This document shows, in pieces, positions 13,640-20,661 of a DNA stretch of 20,661 nucleotides. The notes under the pieces are model-generated. The model was not told where the DNA came from. It ran no database searches and worked only from the letters and a program-made list of their open reading frames with translations. Position 1 is the stretch's first letter. Every line of letters starts with the position of its first letter. Origin of the DNA: Planctomycetota bacterium (GTDB lineage: Bacteria > Planctomycetota > PUPC01 > DSUN01); contig VGYW01000108.1 in NCBI GenBank assembly GCA_016872875.1, positions 1 to 20,661 on the forward strand, in the 5' to 3' direction. The position numbers were made by a program, and so were the translations under genes.

Positions 13640-13684
13640 CTCGAGAGTGCCACTCTCCGCGCCCCGGGGAGTGGCACTCTCGAG
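13640..13684. repeat. GAGAGTGCCACT palindrome, copy 2
   Basis: Perfect 16-bp arms CTCGAGAGTGCCACTC and GAGTGGCACTCTCGAG flank a 13-bp GC-rich centre. It lies between two convergent genes. With copy 1 it places four copies of the same 12-mer, in alternating orientation, within about 130 bp. Confidence 0.75.
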
Positions 13685-13794
13685 GGCCGGTCCGAACCCC
13701 GAGCGAGCCAGCGAACCCAGGCAGGCGCCACGCGAGCCGGCGCCAGCGGTTCAGTGGCCACCCCAGTTGATTCTGGTGGGCGTCCGCCGTCAGG

Positions 13795-16125
13795 CTACTC
13801 GGCCGGCTTGGTCTCGAGCTTGAGCTCGTGGATTGACCAGAAGAGGCCGCTGGTCTTGCCTGTCTGGACGATTTTGATGAAGCGGCCGAAGCCGGGCTTG
13901 AGTGGGATGTCGGTGATCGGATTGTTGCCCTCGCCCTTGGCGACGGGGGCGCCCCAGGCCTTGCCGTCGCGGGAGAGGTAGACCTCGTAGCCGCGCGGGT
14001 AGTCGCCCGCCGAGCCTCTGGTGTCGAGGGTGAGCTTGGTGACGATCTGCTCGACGGGGAGCTCGGCCATGAACCACTCGCCGCCGGCCATGGCCGCCCC
14101 GGTGTCCCAGCGGCTCTCGGGCTTCCCGTCTATCGCGTTGCCCGCCTTGTCGGCGTTGACGGAGGCGGTGACTCTGGCGGGGGCTTTCATGGCCTCAGTG
14201 ACCTTCTTGATCGCGGCCTCGGCCTCGGCCTTCAGTGCAGGGTCGGCCGCGAACGGCTCGAGGGCCTTCAGCACGGCCGGGTGCCGAAGCTCGGCCATCC
14301 CCGCCAGGACCAGCTTCCTGTCCTCGGGCCTCGTGGCCAGCTTCATCACCTCGTCGTAGCTCTTCAGCACGTCGGCGATCCCCCGCTCGCTGGGGAGGGC
14401 GAGGACTCGGACGTAGCCTCGGAGAGCGAGGACGCGATGGGTCTCGTTGGCCGCGCCCTTGGCGAGGTTCAGGAGGTCGTCGGCGGGCGAGGCGTCGGGC
14501 CACTCGGCCAGGGTGCGGACCGCGGCGTCGCGCACCGCGTCGTCCCTGTCGGCGAGCTGGGAGCGAACCGCTGCGAGGGCCTTGGCGCCGCCGAACTTGC
14601 CGAGGGTCCGCAACAGCGCGGTCTTGCCCGCGGGTGTCGCGGCGGGGAGGGCGGCGACGAGGGCGTCGGTGCGCGCCGCCTCGTCCTTCAGCTCGCGGGC
14701 CACGGTGAAGACGGCGCGCTCGGCTGCCTTGAGCGCCTCGTCGCCCTTCGCCTTCACGAGGAGCGCGACGAGTGCGGGAAAGGTCTTCTCCGTGGCGAGC
14801 TTGCCGATGGCGGTGAAAGCCTCGCGGCGGACCTCTTCGCTCTCCTCCTCGGCGCACTTGAGGAGCTCGGGCACGGCGCCCTCGGCGCGGCGGGCGGCCA
14901 GGGTCTTGATCAGCTCGGCGCGGCCCTTAGGCTCTGACTTCTTCATCTCGGCGATGACCGCCTCGTCCACGCCCTTGCCCTTGAGGAGTGCAAGGGAGGT
15001 GCGGGCGGCCTCCGCCTCGGCCTTCCCCTCGCTGAGTGCGGCCTTCGCAAGGAGCGGCACGGCGGCGGCATCGCCCAGGCTGGCGAGGGCCTGGAGCGCG
15101 GCGACACGAACGCTTTCCTCGGGCCGGCCGACCGCGCTGACGACGGCGGGGGTCGCCGCGGGGTCGCCGCGGCTGGCAAGGGCCTCGACGACGAGCACCT
15201 GGACGCCGGGGGCGAGCTTGGGGAGCTGCGCCGCGAACGCCTTGGTGGCCTCGGCGCCGGGCACCTCGCGGACGAAGCTGACCGCCATCGCCTGGAGCGC
15301 CGCGTCGTCATCAGTCAGGGACTTCAGGATGAGTGCGATCCCATCGTCGCCGCCTGCGGCCACGAGGCCGCGGAGCGCGGCGGCGCGGACGTTCTTCGGC
15401 TCGGCCGGGGCGTACATCGCCTCGTAGATGGCCTTCGCCTTCGCCTTCTGGCCGGCCGCCAGGAAGGCGTCGGCGCAGCGCAGCCAGGCGTCGTCGAGCG
15501 CCACGCGGAGCCGGCCGCTCGCTGCGCCGCGTGCGGCGGCGAGGGCCTTGGCCGCGTCGTCGCCGCCGGTCTTGCCGAGCGCGCGGGCCGCCCCCTCACA
15601 GACCTCCTTGTCGTCGCCGCCGAGCAGCTTGGCGAGTGCTGGGACGGCCTCGGGGTCGCGCCGCTCGCCGAGGGAGTTGACGGCGCCGAGGAGCTCCCGG
15701 CCCTTCGTGACGGCGAGCGCGTCGCGGAGCGCCTTGCCCGCCTCGGGGCAGGCCATGCGCTCCAGCGCGTAGCGTGCCATGTGCGAGAGCCTCTCGTCGG
15801 GCAGGAGCGCGGCCACGGCCGGCACGCAGGCCGCCGTGCCCATGAGCATCAGTTGGCGGCAGGCGAACTGGCGGGAGTCGAACGTCGCCTCCTTGTCGGC
15901 CACGAGGCCGATGAGCTGCCTCTCAAGAGTCTCGCGCAACTCGGGGTCGCCGAGCGAGGCGACCGCGGCGTTGGCCACGGCGCCGAACTCGCCCGTCATC
16001 TCACCCACCTTGGCCGCGCGGAGCTTCGCGAAGGTCGCGTCGTCCACCCCCTTCTCGCCCGCGAAGGCCAACGCCGCGAACGCCAACCCCCACGCCACTG
16101 GCAGACGGCCCACCTGCGAACGCAT
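13795..16125 (-). CDS. Secreted HEAT-repeat protein with C-terminal discoidin domain
   Basis: 776 aa. ATG 16125 has AGGAG six bases upstream. The ORF extends 12 codons further but without such a site. A signal peptide is visible (RLPVAWGLAFAALAFAGEKG). Residues about 60-620 are a chain of Ala-rich helical repeats of HEAT type, for example VRVAALQALASLGDAAAVPL, VRREAFTAIGKLATEKTFPA and VRDAAVRTLAEWPDASPADD. Residues about 635-770 are an F5/8C-like domain: AGNAIDGKPESRWDTGAAMA, WFMAELPVEQIVTKLTLDTR, YPRGYEVYLSRDGKAW and RFIKIVQTG. It probably acts outside the cytoplasm as a scaffold that binds glycan; no enzyme motif is visible. A promoter-like pair lies at 16180-16207. It is convergent with the discoidin/Agl23 operon, which also carries this type of domain. 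Confidence 0.85.
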   Translation of the reverse strand: MRSQVGRLPVAWGLAFAALAFAGEKGVDDATFAKLRAAKVGEMTGEFGAVANAAVASLGDPELRETLERQLIGLVADKEATFDSRQFACRQLMLMGTAACVPAVAALLPDERLSHMARYALERMACPEAGKALRDALAVTKGRELLGAVNSLGERRDPEAVPALAKLLGGDDKEVCEGAARALGKTGGDDAAKALAAARGAASGRLRVALDDAWLRCADAFLAAGQKAKAKAIYEAMYAPAEPKNVRAAALRGLVAAGGDDGIALILKSLTDDDAALQAMAVSFVREVPGAEATKAFAAQLPKLAPGVQVLVVEALASRGDPAATPAVVSAVGRPEESVRVAALQALASLGDAAAVPLLAKAALSEGKAEAEAARTSLALLKGKGVDEAVIAEMKKSEPKGRAELIKTLAARRAEGAVPELLKCAEEESEEVRREAFTAIGKLATEKTFPALVALLVKAKGDEALKAAERAVFTVARELKDEAARTDALVAALPAATPAGKTALLRTLGKFGGAKALAAVRSQLADRDDAVRDAAVRTLAEWPDASPADDLLNLAKGAANETHRVLALRGYVRVLALPSERGIADVLKSYDEVMKLATRPEDRKLVLAGMAELRHPAVLKALEPFAADPALKAEAEAAIKKVTEAMKAPARVTASVNADKAGNAIDGKPESRWDTGAAMAGGEWFMAELPVEQIVTKLTLDTRGSAGDYPRGYEVYLSRDGKAWGAPVAKGEGNNPITDIPLKPGFGRFIKIVQTGKTSGLFWSIHELKLETKPAE

Positions 16126-16179
16126 GGCAAACTCCTGTCCCTTGAGAAGAGGAACCTGCATGCCGAGTTGACGACAGAC

Positions 16180-16207
16180 AGGATAGCCAAACGGCGAGCA
16201 GAGTCAA
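16180..16207 (-). promoter_or_regulatory. Sigma70-like promoter for the HEAT-repeat gene
   Basis: On the minus strand TTGACT (16207-16202), a 16-bp spacer and TATCCT (16185-16180), about 55 bp before ATG 16125. The -35 is near consensus and the -10 only fair. Confidence 0.45.
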
Positions 16208-16264
16208 GATGTGGCAAGTCTTAGCCACGGCGAATCCTCGGCGGGGCGAGGGATTTGCCACTAG

Positions 16265-16301
16265 CCCGCATTTCCCACCAGTCGCTGGCGGGAAATGCGG
16301 G
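16265..16301. repeat. CCCGCATTTCCC palindrome
   Basis: Arms CCCGCATTTCCCACCAG and CTGGCGGGAAATGCGGG pair with one mismatch around a short centre (TCG). It is directly joined to the following heptad tract. Confidence 0.7.
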
Positions 16302-16353
16302 AAACTCGAAATCCGAAGCGCGAAATCCGAAAGAAGTCCGAAACCCGAAATCC
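16301..16353 (+). repeat. GAAATCC heptad tract
   Basis: Units GAAACTC, GAAATCC, GAAGCGC and GAAATCC are in phase at 16301-16328. One 11-bp interruption follows, then GAAACCC and GAAATCC at 16340-16353. The tract lies in non-coding DNA. Translated, this type gives peptides such as RNPKREIRK, often met in planctomycete-type genomes. Confidence 0.7.
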
Positions 16354-16604
16354 CAATGACCAAGACAAGAGCAACGCAGTGCGCGGCGATCTTCTGGGGC
16401 GATGTCTTGGCAATTCAAGCACGCGTCGGGACATGGCACCCACCCTGGCTTGGGGCTTGGGCAGCCACTCGGTGAGAGGGCCGCACAGCGCGGTGGACCT
16501 GACACGTCGGGCGCCCGGCACTGCTCACCGCCATGGCCTCCAGGGGCGGAACCCGGCGACGGAGCCCGCTGGCATCGTGCCGCCGGGACGGCGGCGCCAC
16601 CCAG

Positions 16605-16630
16605 AACGGCCTGAAGGCCGCACTACAAAC
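16605..16630. repeat. Half copy of the GTAGTGCGGCC palindromic family
   Basis: AACGGCCTGAAGGCCGCACT followed by ACAAAC is the reverse complement of the left half of the 6698-6757 element (GTTTGTAGTGCGGCCTTCAG). It ends about 15 bp from the stop of the membrane/TolB-like gene. Confidence 0.65.
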
Positions 16631-16645
16631 AAGGCCCCCCGCGCG

Positions 16646-18595
16646 TCATCTCGGCAGCGGCGCCCGCCTGGGGAAGAGCGACTCCAGCCCCGTCCCGTCC
16701 AGCCGCACGCGGCACAGGCTGGCCCCGCGAACGAAGTAGAGGCACATGTTGTCTGGGCCAGCGCATTCCATGTCACAGAGAGCTCCGCCACCATGCATCG
16801 GCAACTCCAGTGGTCGTGGTACACCCAACGGCAGCTCCTGGACATAGAAGCGGAGCTTCTCCTTGCCACCGCTTGTGTGGCGTGCCACCTGCTCGCCGGG
16901 CAACCACACCAGCCGCGTCTCGTCGGGCGTGAAACGCGGGAGCCACTCGAGCGCCGCGCCTGGCGCGCTCAGCTTCCGCAGTTGCCCGCTTGCCAGCTCG
17001 AGCAGCCACATGGCCGGCGACCCCTTACCATCCAATGCAGGGTAGGCTAACCAGCGCCCTTCCGGGGAGAACGCAGAGCGATCGCGCACCTTCGAAAATG
17101 GCACATTGACCTCACCGAGCTCCCGCGTCGTGCCGCGCTGGTGGTCCTTCAGCTCAAACTTCCCACCCTGACTGCCCGGCGCATTGGCCTGCCAGAAGGC
17201 CAAGGCAAAATCCGCCGTCTCATGGTCGCGGACAAGCCACCATCCAACCTTGGAAGGGTGGGAAATGCCCTCCCATTTTCCGGGCTCTAATCGAACCGTG
17301 GCCAGTTCCCCCGCCGGCAGGGGTTCCACTCGATCGCCCACCCGATAGCGAAAGAACCCTTCCTCTGTGGTCATGCCCGGCTTCTCGCCCGCCCGGCCCG
17401 TTCCGGGCCATACGTCAAGGTAGCATTCGTCCTTCCAATAGACGCAAGAGCCGTACCGAATTACACGGTGGCGGACCTCGCGCGCCTCGCCCGCCTGAGT
17501 GTCGAAGACCCCGACCGAGTCGTCGCACCCCGGGTCTACCCCGCACAACCCCAGCCACACTGCACGCAACGGACCCGGGGTGATCGAATAGGCGAAACAA
17601 CGCCCCTGCGGAGACCAGCCCTCGCCACCCCACAGACACGTTCGCCGCCCCGTGCTCCTCTGGAACCGGCTCAGACGCCAAGCCTGGCCCGTCTTGGCGT
17701 TCAGCACGTAGCAGCTCCGCATGGGTGTGTCGAACGGCCACCCCTCGAAGTAGGCTGTCAAGGTCAGATGCTGCCGGTCGGGGGAAAGCTTCAACTCTGT
17801 GAGCTTCACTATGTCCTCTGGCCCAAGGAGCAGACAGGAAACCACGATGAGCAGCGGCGCCAGTGAGACTGCGCTCAGGACTGCCGAGGCGACGCAGGCG
17901 CCGGTCTTCAGCCCGGCCAGAGCCTTCGCCCGCCAGTTGGTGAGGGCGGCGAAACGCATCGGGAAGGCCAAGGCAGCCGCTCCGAGCAGCCACAGGGTCG
18001 CCAGGCCGCCCACGATGGCGCGCGTGGCGTGTCCGCCGCCAGAGCTGAGCGGCAGATCGAAGGGATACCGCATGAGGAAGGGCGGGAGAATGGCGAGGAA
18101 GAGAGCGAGGACGATTGCCGTTGGGAGCTGGCTGGCCGCCGCCGAAGCGAAGAAGGCTCCGCCGATGGCGATGAGGACCCAGAGCCAGCCGGCCTCCAGC
18201 ATGCGCAGCCATTCGGCGAAACACTCCGCCGAGGGGGAGCAGGCGAACCCTACGGCGGATGCCCAGGCCGCCAGCACCACCCAGGCCCCCAGGCAGACGA
18301 GGAACTTGGGGGCCAGAATCGGCCATCTTGGGAGCCTGCCGCCGCGCCGGGCCGCGAGCCGCGCGAGACGCCCGTCGCCGCACAGCGATGCAAGGGGCAG
18401 CACAAGTGCGGCGGCCGCGAGCACAAGGCCCACCGTGGCGGGCAAACGGTCGCACAACTGGGCCTTCAGCCCCGTCGTGAAGCGCAGCACCACGGTCCAC
18501 ACCGTGCCCCCGAGCGCCAGCACGATGAGCGCCACGCGCAGCCGCCGCCACTCATTCGCCAGACGCTTCCCGGGCCCCTTCACGGTGCTGGCCAT
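16646..18595 (-). CDS. Seven-helix membrane protein with C-terminal TolB/WD40-like domain
   Basis: 649 aa. Residues about 1-265 contain about seven hydrophobic helices (for example VALIVLALGGTVWTVVL, VGLVLAAAALVLPLASL and FLVCLGAWVVLAAWASAVGF, then IVGGLATLWLLGAAALAF and SAVLSAVSLAPLLIVVSCLL), a layout like ABC-2 type permeases, though no ATPase gene is adjacent. Residues about 270-649 are soluble, with propeller-type blades: LTELKLSPDRQHLTLTAYFE, GWSPQGRCFAYSITPG, SAFSPEGRWLAYPALDG and PRFTPDETRLVWLPGE. 'SP.G..LAY' strands recall TolB/WD40-like repeats. It is presumably anchored in the inner membrane with the propeller outside. ATG 18595 lacks a good Shine-Dalgarno sequence, so a start a few codons on (GTG at codon 5) is possible. 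The repeat element at 18613-18771 lies immediately upstream. The function is unknown. Confidence 0.75.
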   Translation of the reverse strand: MASTVKGPGKRLANEWRRLRVALIVLALGGTVWTVVLRFTTGLKAQLCDRLPATVGLVLAAAALVLPLASLCGDGRLARLAARRGGRLPRWPILAPKFLVCLGAWVVLAAWASAVGFACSPSAECFAEWLRMLEAGWLWVLIAIGGAFFASAAASQLPTAIVLALFLAILPPFLMRYPFDLPLSSGGGHATRAIVGGLATLWLLGAAALAFPMRFAALTNWRAKALAGLKTGACVASAVLSAVSLAPLLIVVSCLLLGPEDIVKLTELKLSPDRQHLTLTAYFEGWPFDTPMRSCYVLNAKTGQAWRLSRFQRSTGRRTCLWGGEGWSPQGRCFAYSITPGPLRAVWLGLCGVDPGCDDSVGVFDTQAGEAREVRHRVIRYGSCVYWKDECYLDVWPGTGRAGEKPGMTTEEGFFRYRVGDRVEPLPAGELATVRLEPGKWEGISHPSKVGWWLVRDHETADFALAFWQANAPGSQGGKFELKDHQRGTTRELGEVNVPFSKVRDRSAFSPEGRWLAYPALDGKGSPAMWLLELASGQLRKLSAPGAALEWLPRFTPDETRLVWLPGEQVARHTSGGKEKLRFYVQELPLGVPRPLELPMHGGGALCDMECAGPDNMCLYFVRGASLCRVRLDGTGLESLFPRRAPLPR

Positions 18596-18612
18596 CCTAC
18601 CGAGAAGAGAGA

Positions 18613-18771
18613 AGGTAAAATGATTACGGGTAAAATGATAGGAGAAGAGAAGACAGGCGAAGATGGGTCTGCGAGGCGAGGAGTCGAGAGCCCGGCCCCG
18701 CTCTCCTCTCGATTGTCTTCGCCCTCCTGGTCCCTTCTTCTCTTATCATTTTACCCGTAATCACTTTACCT
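18613..18771. mobile_element. 159-bp inverted-repeat element (GGTAAAATGATT family), MITE-like
   Basis: A 28-bp left arm (18613-18640, AGGTAAAATGATTACGGGTA continuing AAATGATA) is repeated inverted at 18744-18771 with one mismatch. Within each arm the segment GGTAAAATGAT occurs twice, about 15 bp apart. The similarity continues more weakly inwards (GGAGAAGAGAAGA against TCTTCTCTT). The 100-bp centre encodes nothing convincing. No target duplication is evident, so mobility is inferred only from structure and from the solo arm at 205-232. It fills the gap between two minus-strand genes and may carry the start region of the downstream one. Confidence 0.6.
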
Positions 18772-18805
18772 GATTCTTCTTCTTCCGCGTGCAAGTGTGC
18801 ACGCC

Positions 18806-20661
18806 CTACTGCGCGTCACAAGTCTCCTCTCCCGCATAGCTGAGCTCCACCCGCACCACGCGGCGGTTCATGGCGTCGGCCACGTAGAGGCGGCCCTTCT
18901 CAATCTGCCCCGCGCTCACGGCGATGGGCCAGCCGAGGGGAACATCGGAAGCCAGTTTCGAGTTTCGAGTTTCGGGTTTCGCGTTCGGCAACTCGGAACT
19001 GGAAACGCGAAACGCGAAACTCCCAGAGTCGGGGTTCGCGTAGTGGCCGAAGCGGAGGACCTCGTTGCCCGCGTTGTCCACCAGCGCCACGTAGTAGTCG
19101 AGGGCGTTGGGGACGTGGAGGCGGCCCCAGGGGTCGAGGTCGAAGCGGGCCTCCTTACACACGCAGCCGCCCTCCACCTGGGCCGCGAGGGTGGCGTCGT
19201 AGGCGCCGAGTGCGCCCTTGACGAAGTTGCCGACCTGGCTCCGCGCCCAGGCAATGCCCTTGCCGTCAGGCTCTTCGCCTTTGGCGAGCTTCAGATAGCC
19301 GCCGCCCTGGGGGCCGAACTTGACGATTGTGCCTTTGGTGAGACGCTTGTCCGCGGCGGCCGCCGATCCGGCCGGCGCGCCGTGGAGGCCGACGTAGAGG
19401 TTCCCCGCAGCGTCCACGCACAGCCCGCCGCCCTGCGGGTCAGTGGGGCCAATCAAGCCATCCGCCGGGCCGGGGTGCCCCTCCGCCTGACCGGTCGCAT
19501 CCCATACGCTGACGTGGTACTTGCACCAGTCGAACATGTGCTGGACGTAGATGCGGCCGGAGGGGGCGACCCAGAGGCCCTTGTTGGACCAGCCGTGGCC
19601 GTAGCGGCCATAGACGTCCTTGCCCGCCGTCGTCAGCGTGGTCGTGTTCTTGCCCGTGGCGGGGAAGGGCACGGGCTTGAACTCGCGGTCGAAGCGGGCG
19701 ACGAGCTCGTGCCAGCCCTGCTGGCCGTAGACGTAGAGGTAGCCGTCGGGGCCGAAGGCGAGCTCCATGCCCTTGAGGGGGAAGGGCTTCCTCTCGCCCG
19801 TCAACCCGTCGCAGCGCACCAGTCCGGCCCAGCCGTCGCTCACCACGATGTCGTCGGAGAGCGGGTCGGCCCACACCTTCACCACGGCCTCGGGCATCAG
19901 GGCCTCGCCGCCCCCGAGCTTGCCGGTCACGGCAAACTCCTTCCCGCGGTCCTCGATGCGCGTGACGCCCTCCGTTCTCATTCCTCGCCCCTCGGGGTGG
20001 ATGGCCTCCTGGCAGACGTTGCTGAGCCAGATGACGGCGGGGTCTTGCGTAGCGTCCACGGCCATAGAGGGCGCGTTGGACCCGCCCAGCGTCAACTCGG
20101 CGAGGACCTTCCCGTCCTTCCAGCCCGAGAGCTTGAGGACCTTGACCTCGTTGACCGCCTTGTAGCCGTTGACGATGCGGCGGGTGGTGAGGTAGATTTC
20201 CGGCCCCTTTGGGCTGAGGGCCACGTGGTCGGGCCACTCGACGGGCGTTGAGCCGAGGAGCTTGCCGGCGGCGTCGTAGACGGCGAGGCGCTGGCTCACG
20301 CGGTCGCAGACGTAGAGGCGCCCCTCCTTGTCCACGGCCAGCCCGTGGAGGGCGCTCAGGCCGTTCTTGCGGCCCCAGTTGGTGTAGTGATACCACCCGT
20401 TCCTCTCCTTCGCCCAGAAGTTGTCTGGGGGGACGTCAATCTGGATGAAGGCGGAGCGCTCGCCCGTCGCGGGGTCAACCTTGAAAACCTGCCCGTCGGC
20501 CACTTTGCGGCTCTCGTGATACCAGCCTGCGAGGAACAGGCTCGCCCCGTCGGGCGAGGCGGCCCAGCAGATAGGCCCCTGGGCGGGAGGGGCCGGCGCC
20601 TTCGTCCCGCCCCAGGCCACGCAGGCGCCGTCCGCCGCCCGAATGCGGCAGACCTCGCCCC
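18806..20661 (-). CDS. NHL-type beta-propeller protein, 5' end outside the window
   Basis: The frame is open to the right edge (residues GEVCRIRAADGACVAWGGTK precede the first GTG at 20620), so the start is not in the window; 617 residues are visible. Repeated six- or seven-bladed NHL/SMP-30-like strands are clear: ALHGLAVDKEGRLYVCDRVS, DHVALSPKGPEIYLTTRR, GGLCVDAAGNLYVGLHG, FDLDPWGRLHVPNALDYYVA and EKGRLYVADAMNRRVVRVEL. Such proteins are usually exported and bind ligands or act on small substrates; no catalytic set was identified. A heptad-plus-palindrome repeat (18954-19023) is inserted in frame between two blades, after FGHYANPDSG and before ASDVPLGWP. The stop is TAG at 18806. Confidence 0.85.
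   Translation of the reverse strand, partial: GEVCRIRAADGACVAWGGTKAPAPPAQGPICWAASPDGASLFLAGWYHESRKVADGQVFKVDPATGERSAFIQIDVPPDNFWAKERNGWYHYTNWGRKNGLSALHGLAVDKEGRLYVCDRVSQRLAVYDAAGKLLGSTPVEWPDHVALSPKGPEIYLTTRRIVNGYKAVNEVKVLKLSGWKDGKVLAELTLGGSNAPSMAVDATQDPAVIWLSNVCQEAIHPEGRGMRTEGVTRIEDRGKEFAVTGKLGGGEALMPEAVVKVWADPLSDDIVVSDGWAGLVRCDGLTGERKPFPLKGMELAFGPDGYLYVYGQQGWHELVARFDREFKPVPFPATGKNTTTLTTAGKDVYGRYGHGWSNKGLWVAPSGRIYVQHMFDWCKYHVSVWDATGQAEGHPGPADGLIGPTDPQGGGLCVDAAGNLYVGLHGAPAGSAAAADKRLTKGTIVKFGPQGGGYLKLAKGEEPDGKGIAWARSQVGNFVKGALGAYDATLAAQVEGGCVCKEARFDLDPWGRLHVPNALDYYVALVDNAGNEVLRFGHYANPDSGSFAFRVSSSELPNAKPETRNSKLASDVPLGWPIAVSAGQIEKGRLYVADAMNRRVVRVELSYAGEETCDAQ
18954..19023. repeat. Heptad tracts in opposite orientation inside the NHL gene
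   Basis: Plus-strand units AGTTTCG (three times), GGTTTCG and CGTTCGG run in phase at 18954-18988. After 14 bp the reverse type follows (AAACGCG twice, AAACTCC, 19003-19023). The two halves can pair as a hairpin of about 19 bp with two mismatches. In frame it encodes SFAFRVSSSELPNAKPETRN followed by SKL, unlike the propeller around it. Confidence 0.75.

Larger units (their letters stand above)
16208..16645. other. Intergenic repeat cluster
   Basis: No gene is supported. The stretch holds a palindrome (16265-16301), a heptad tract (16301-16353) and a half copy of the GTAGTGCGGCC family (16605-16630). Short ORFs crossing it are made of translated repeats. About 16360-16600 is GC-rich sequence in which I see no feature. 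Confidence 0.5.

Noticed and set aside
13552..13684. CRISPR array
   Set aside because: Repeats alternate in orientation and only two palindromic units exist. There are no regular spacers and no cas gene in the window.
12141..13823. 560-aa plus-strand ORF overlapping the Agl23-like gene in another frame
   Set aside because: It is Arg/Pro/His-rich out-of-frame sequence across a gene with clear membrane helices and family motifs.
18600..18790. Target-site duplication around the GGTAAAATGATT element
   Set aside because: The flanking bases are purine/pyrimidine-rich and partly inverted, and no exact direct repeat of 3 bp or more could be assigned confidently.
18797..20251. 484-aa plus-strand ORF
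   Set aside because: It is antisense to the NHL propeller gene, and its start is within the repeat-rich gap.

Overview
The window is high-GC bacterial DNA with long genes, secreted beta-propeller, HEAT and discoidin proteins of planctomycete type, lipopolysaccharide (LPS) assembly enzymes and an unusual load of short palindromic and tandem repeats. I infer a Gram-negative organism of the Planctomycetes/PVC type, probably an uncultured one. No marker gene settles the taxon.

Layout. Bases 1-688 hold repeats and doubtful short ORFs only. Next comes a secreted 873-aa protein (689-3310, +) with two CsgG/LpoB-like domains, a coiled coil and a Pro/Ala/Lys tail. A minus-strand block (9897 down to 3313) encodes, in transcription order, an HU-type DNA-binding protein, a secreted Kelch plus fibronectin-III protein, a small secreted protein, a TPR protein fused to a WaaP/KdkA-like LPS kinase, the wreck of a HigA antitoxin, and a heptosyltransferase-like GT9 enzyme. 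A 611-bp divergent region (9898-10508) carries two sigma70-like promoters and a 144-bp miniature transposable element with perfect 8-bp target duplications. A plus-strand operon (10509-13542) follows: two paralogous secreted discoidin-like proteins, then a polytopic Agl23-type glycosyltransferase whose start overlaps the second discoidin stop (ATGA). The remaining genes are on the minus strand: a secreted HEAT-repeat protein with a C-terminal discoidin domain (16125-13795), a seven-helix membrane protein with a TolB-like soluble domain (18595-16646), and an NHL-type beta-propeller protein running off the right edge (20661-18806).

Themes. The kinase and GT9 enzyme point to LPS core assembly. 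The discoidin/Agl23 operon points to surface glycan or glycoprotein work. Most other products are exported proteins with propeller, HEAT or discoidin folds. No tRNA, rRNA or CRISPR array was seen, and no intact transposase.

The most striking signal is the repeat ecology. Phased heptanucleotide tracts occur at six loci. Three lie inside genes, and one sits exactly where the GT9 start codon should be. Several palindromic families (GGTGGCACAGGCG, GTAGTGCGGCC, GAGAGTGCCACT, GGTAAAATGATT) also recur. Two GGTGGCACAGGCG copies sit in frame inside the kinase gene, and a GTAGTGCGGCC copy is nested in the miniature transposon.
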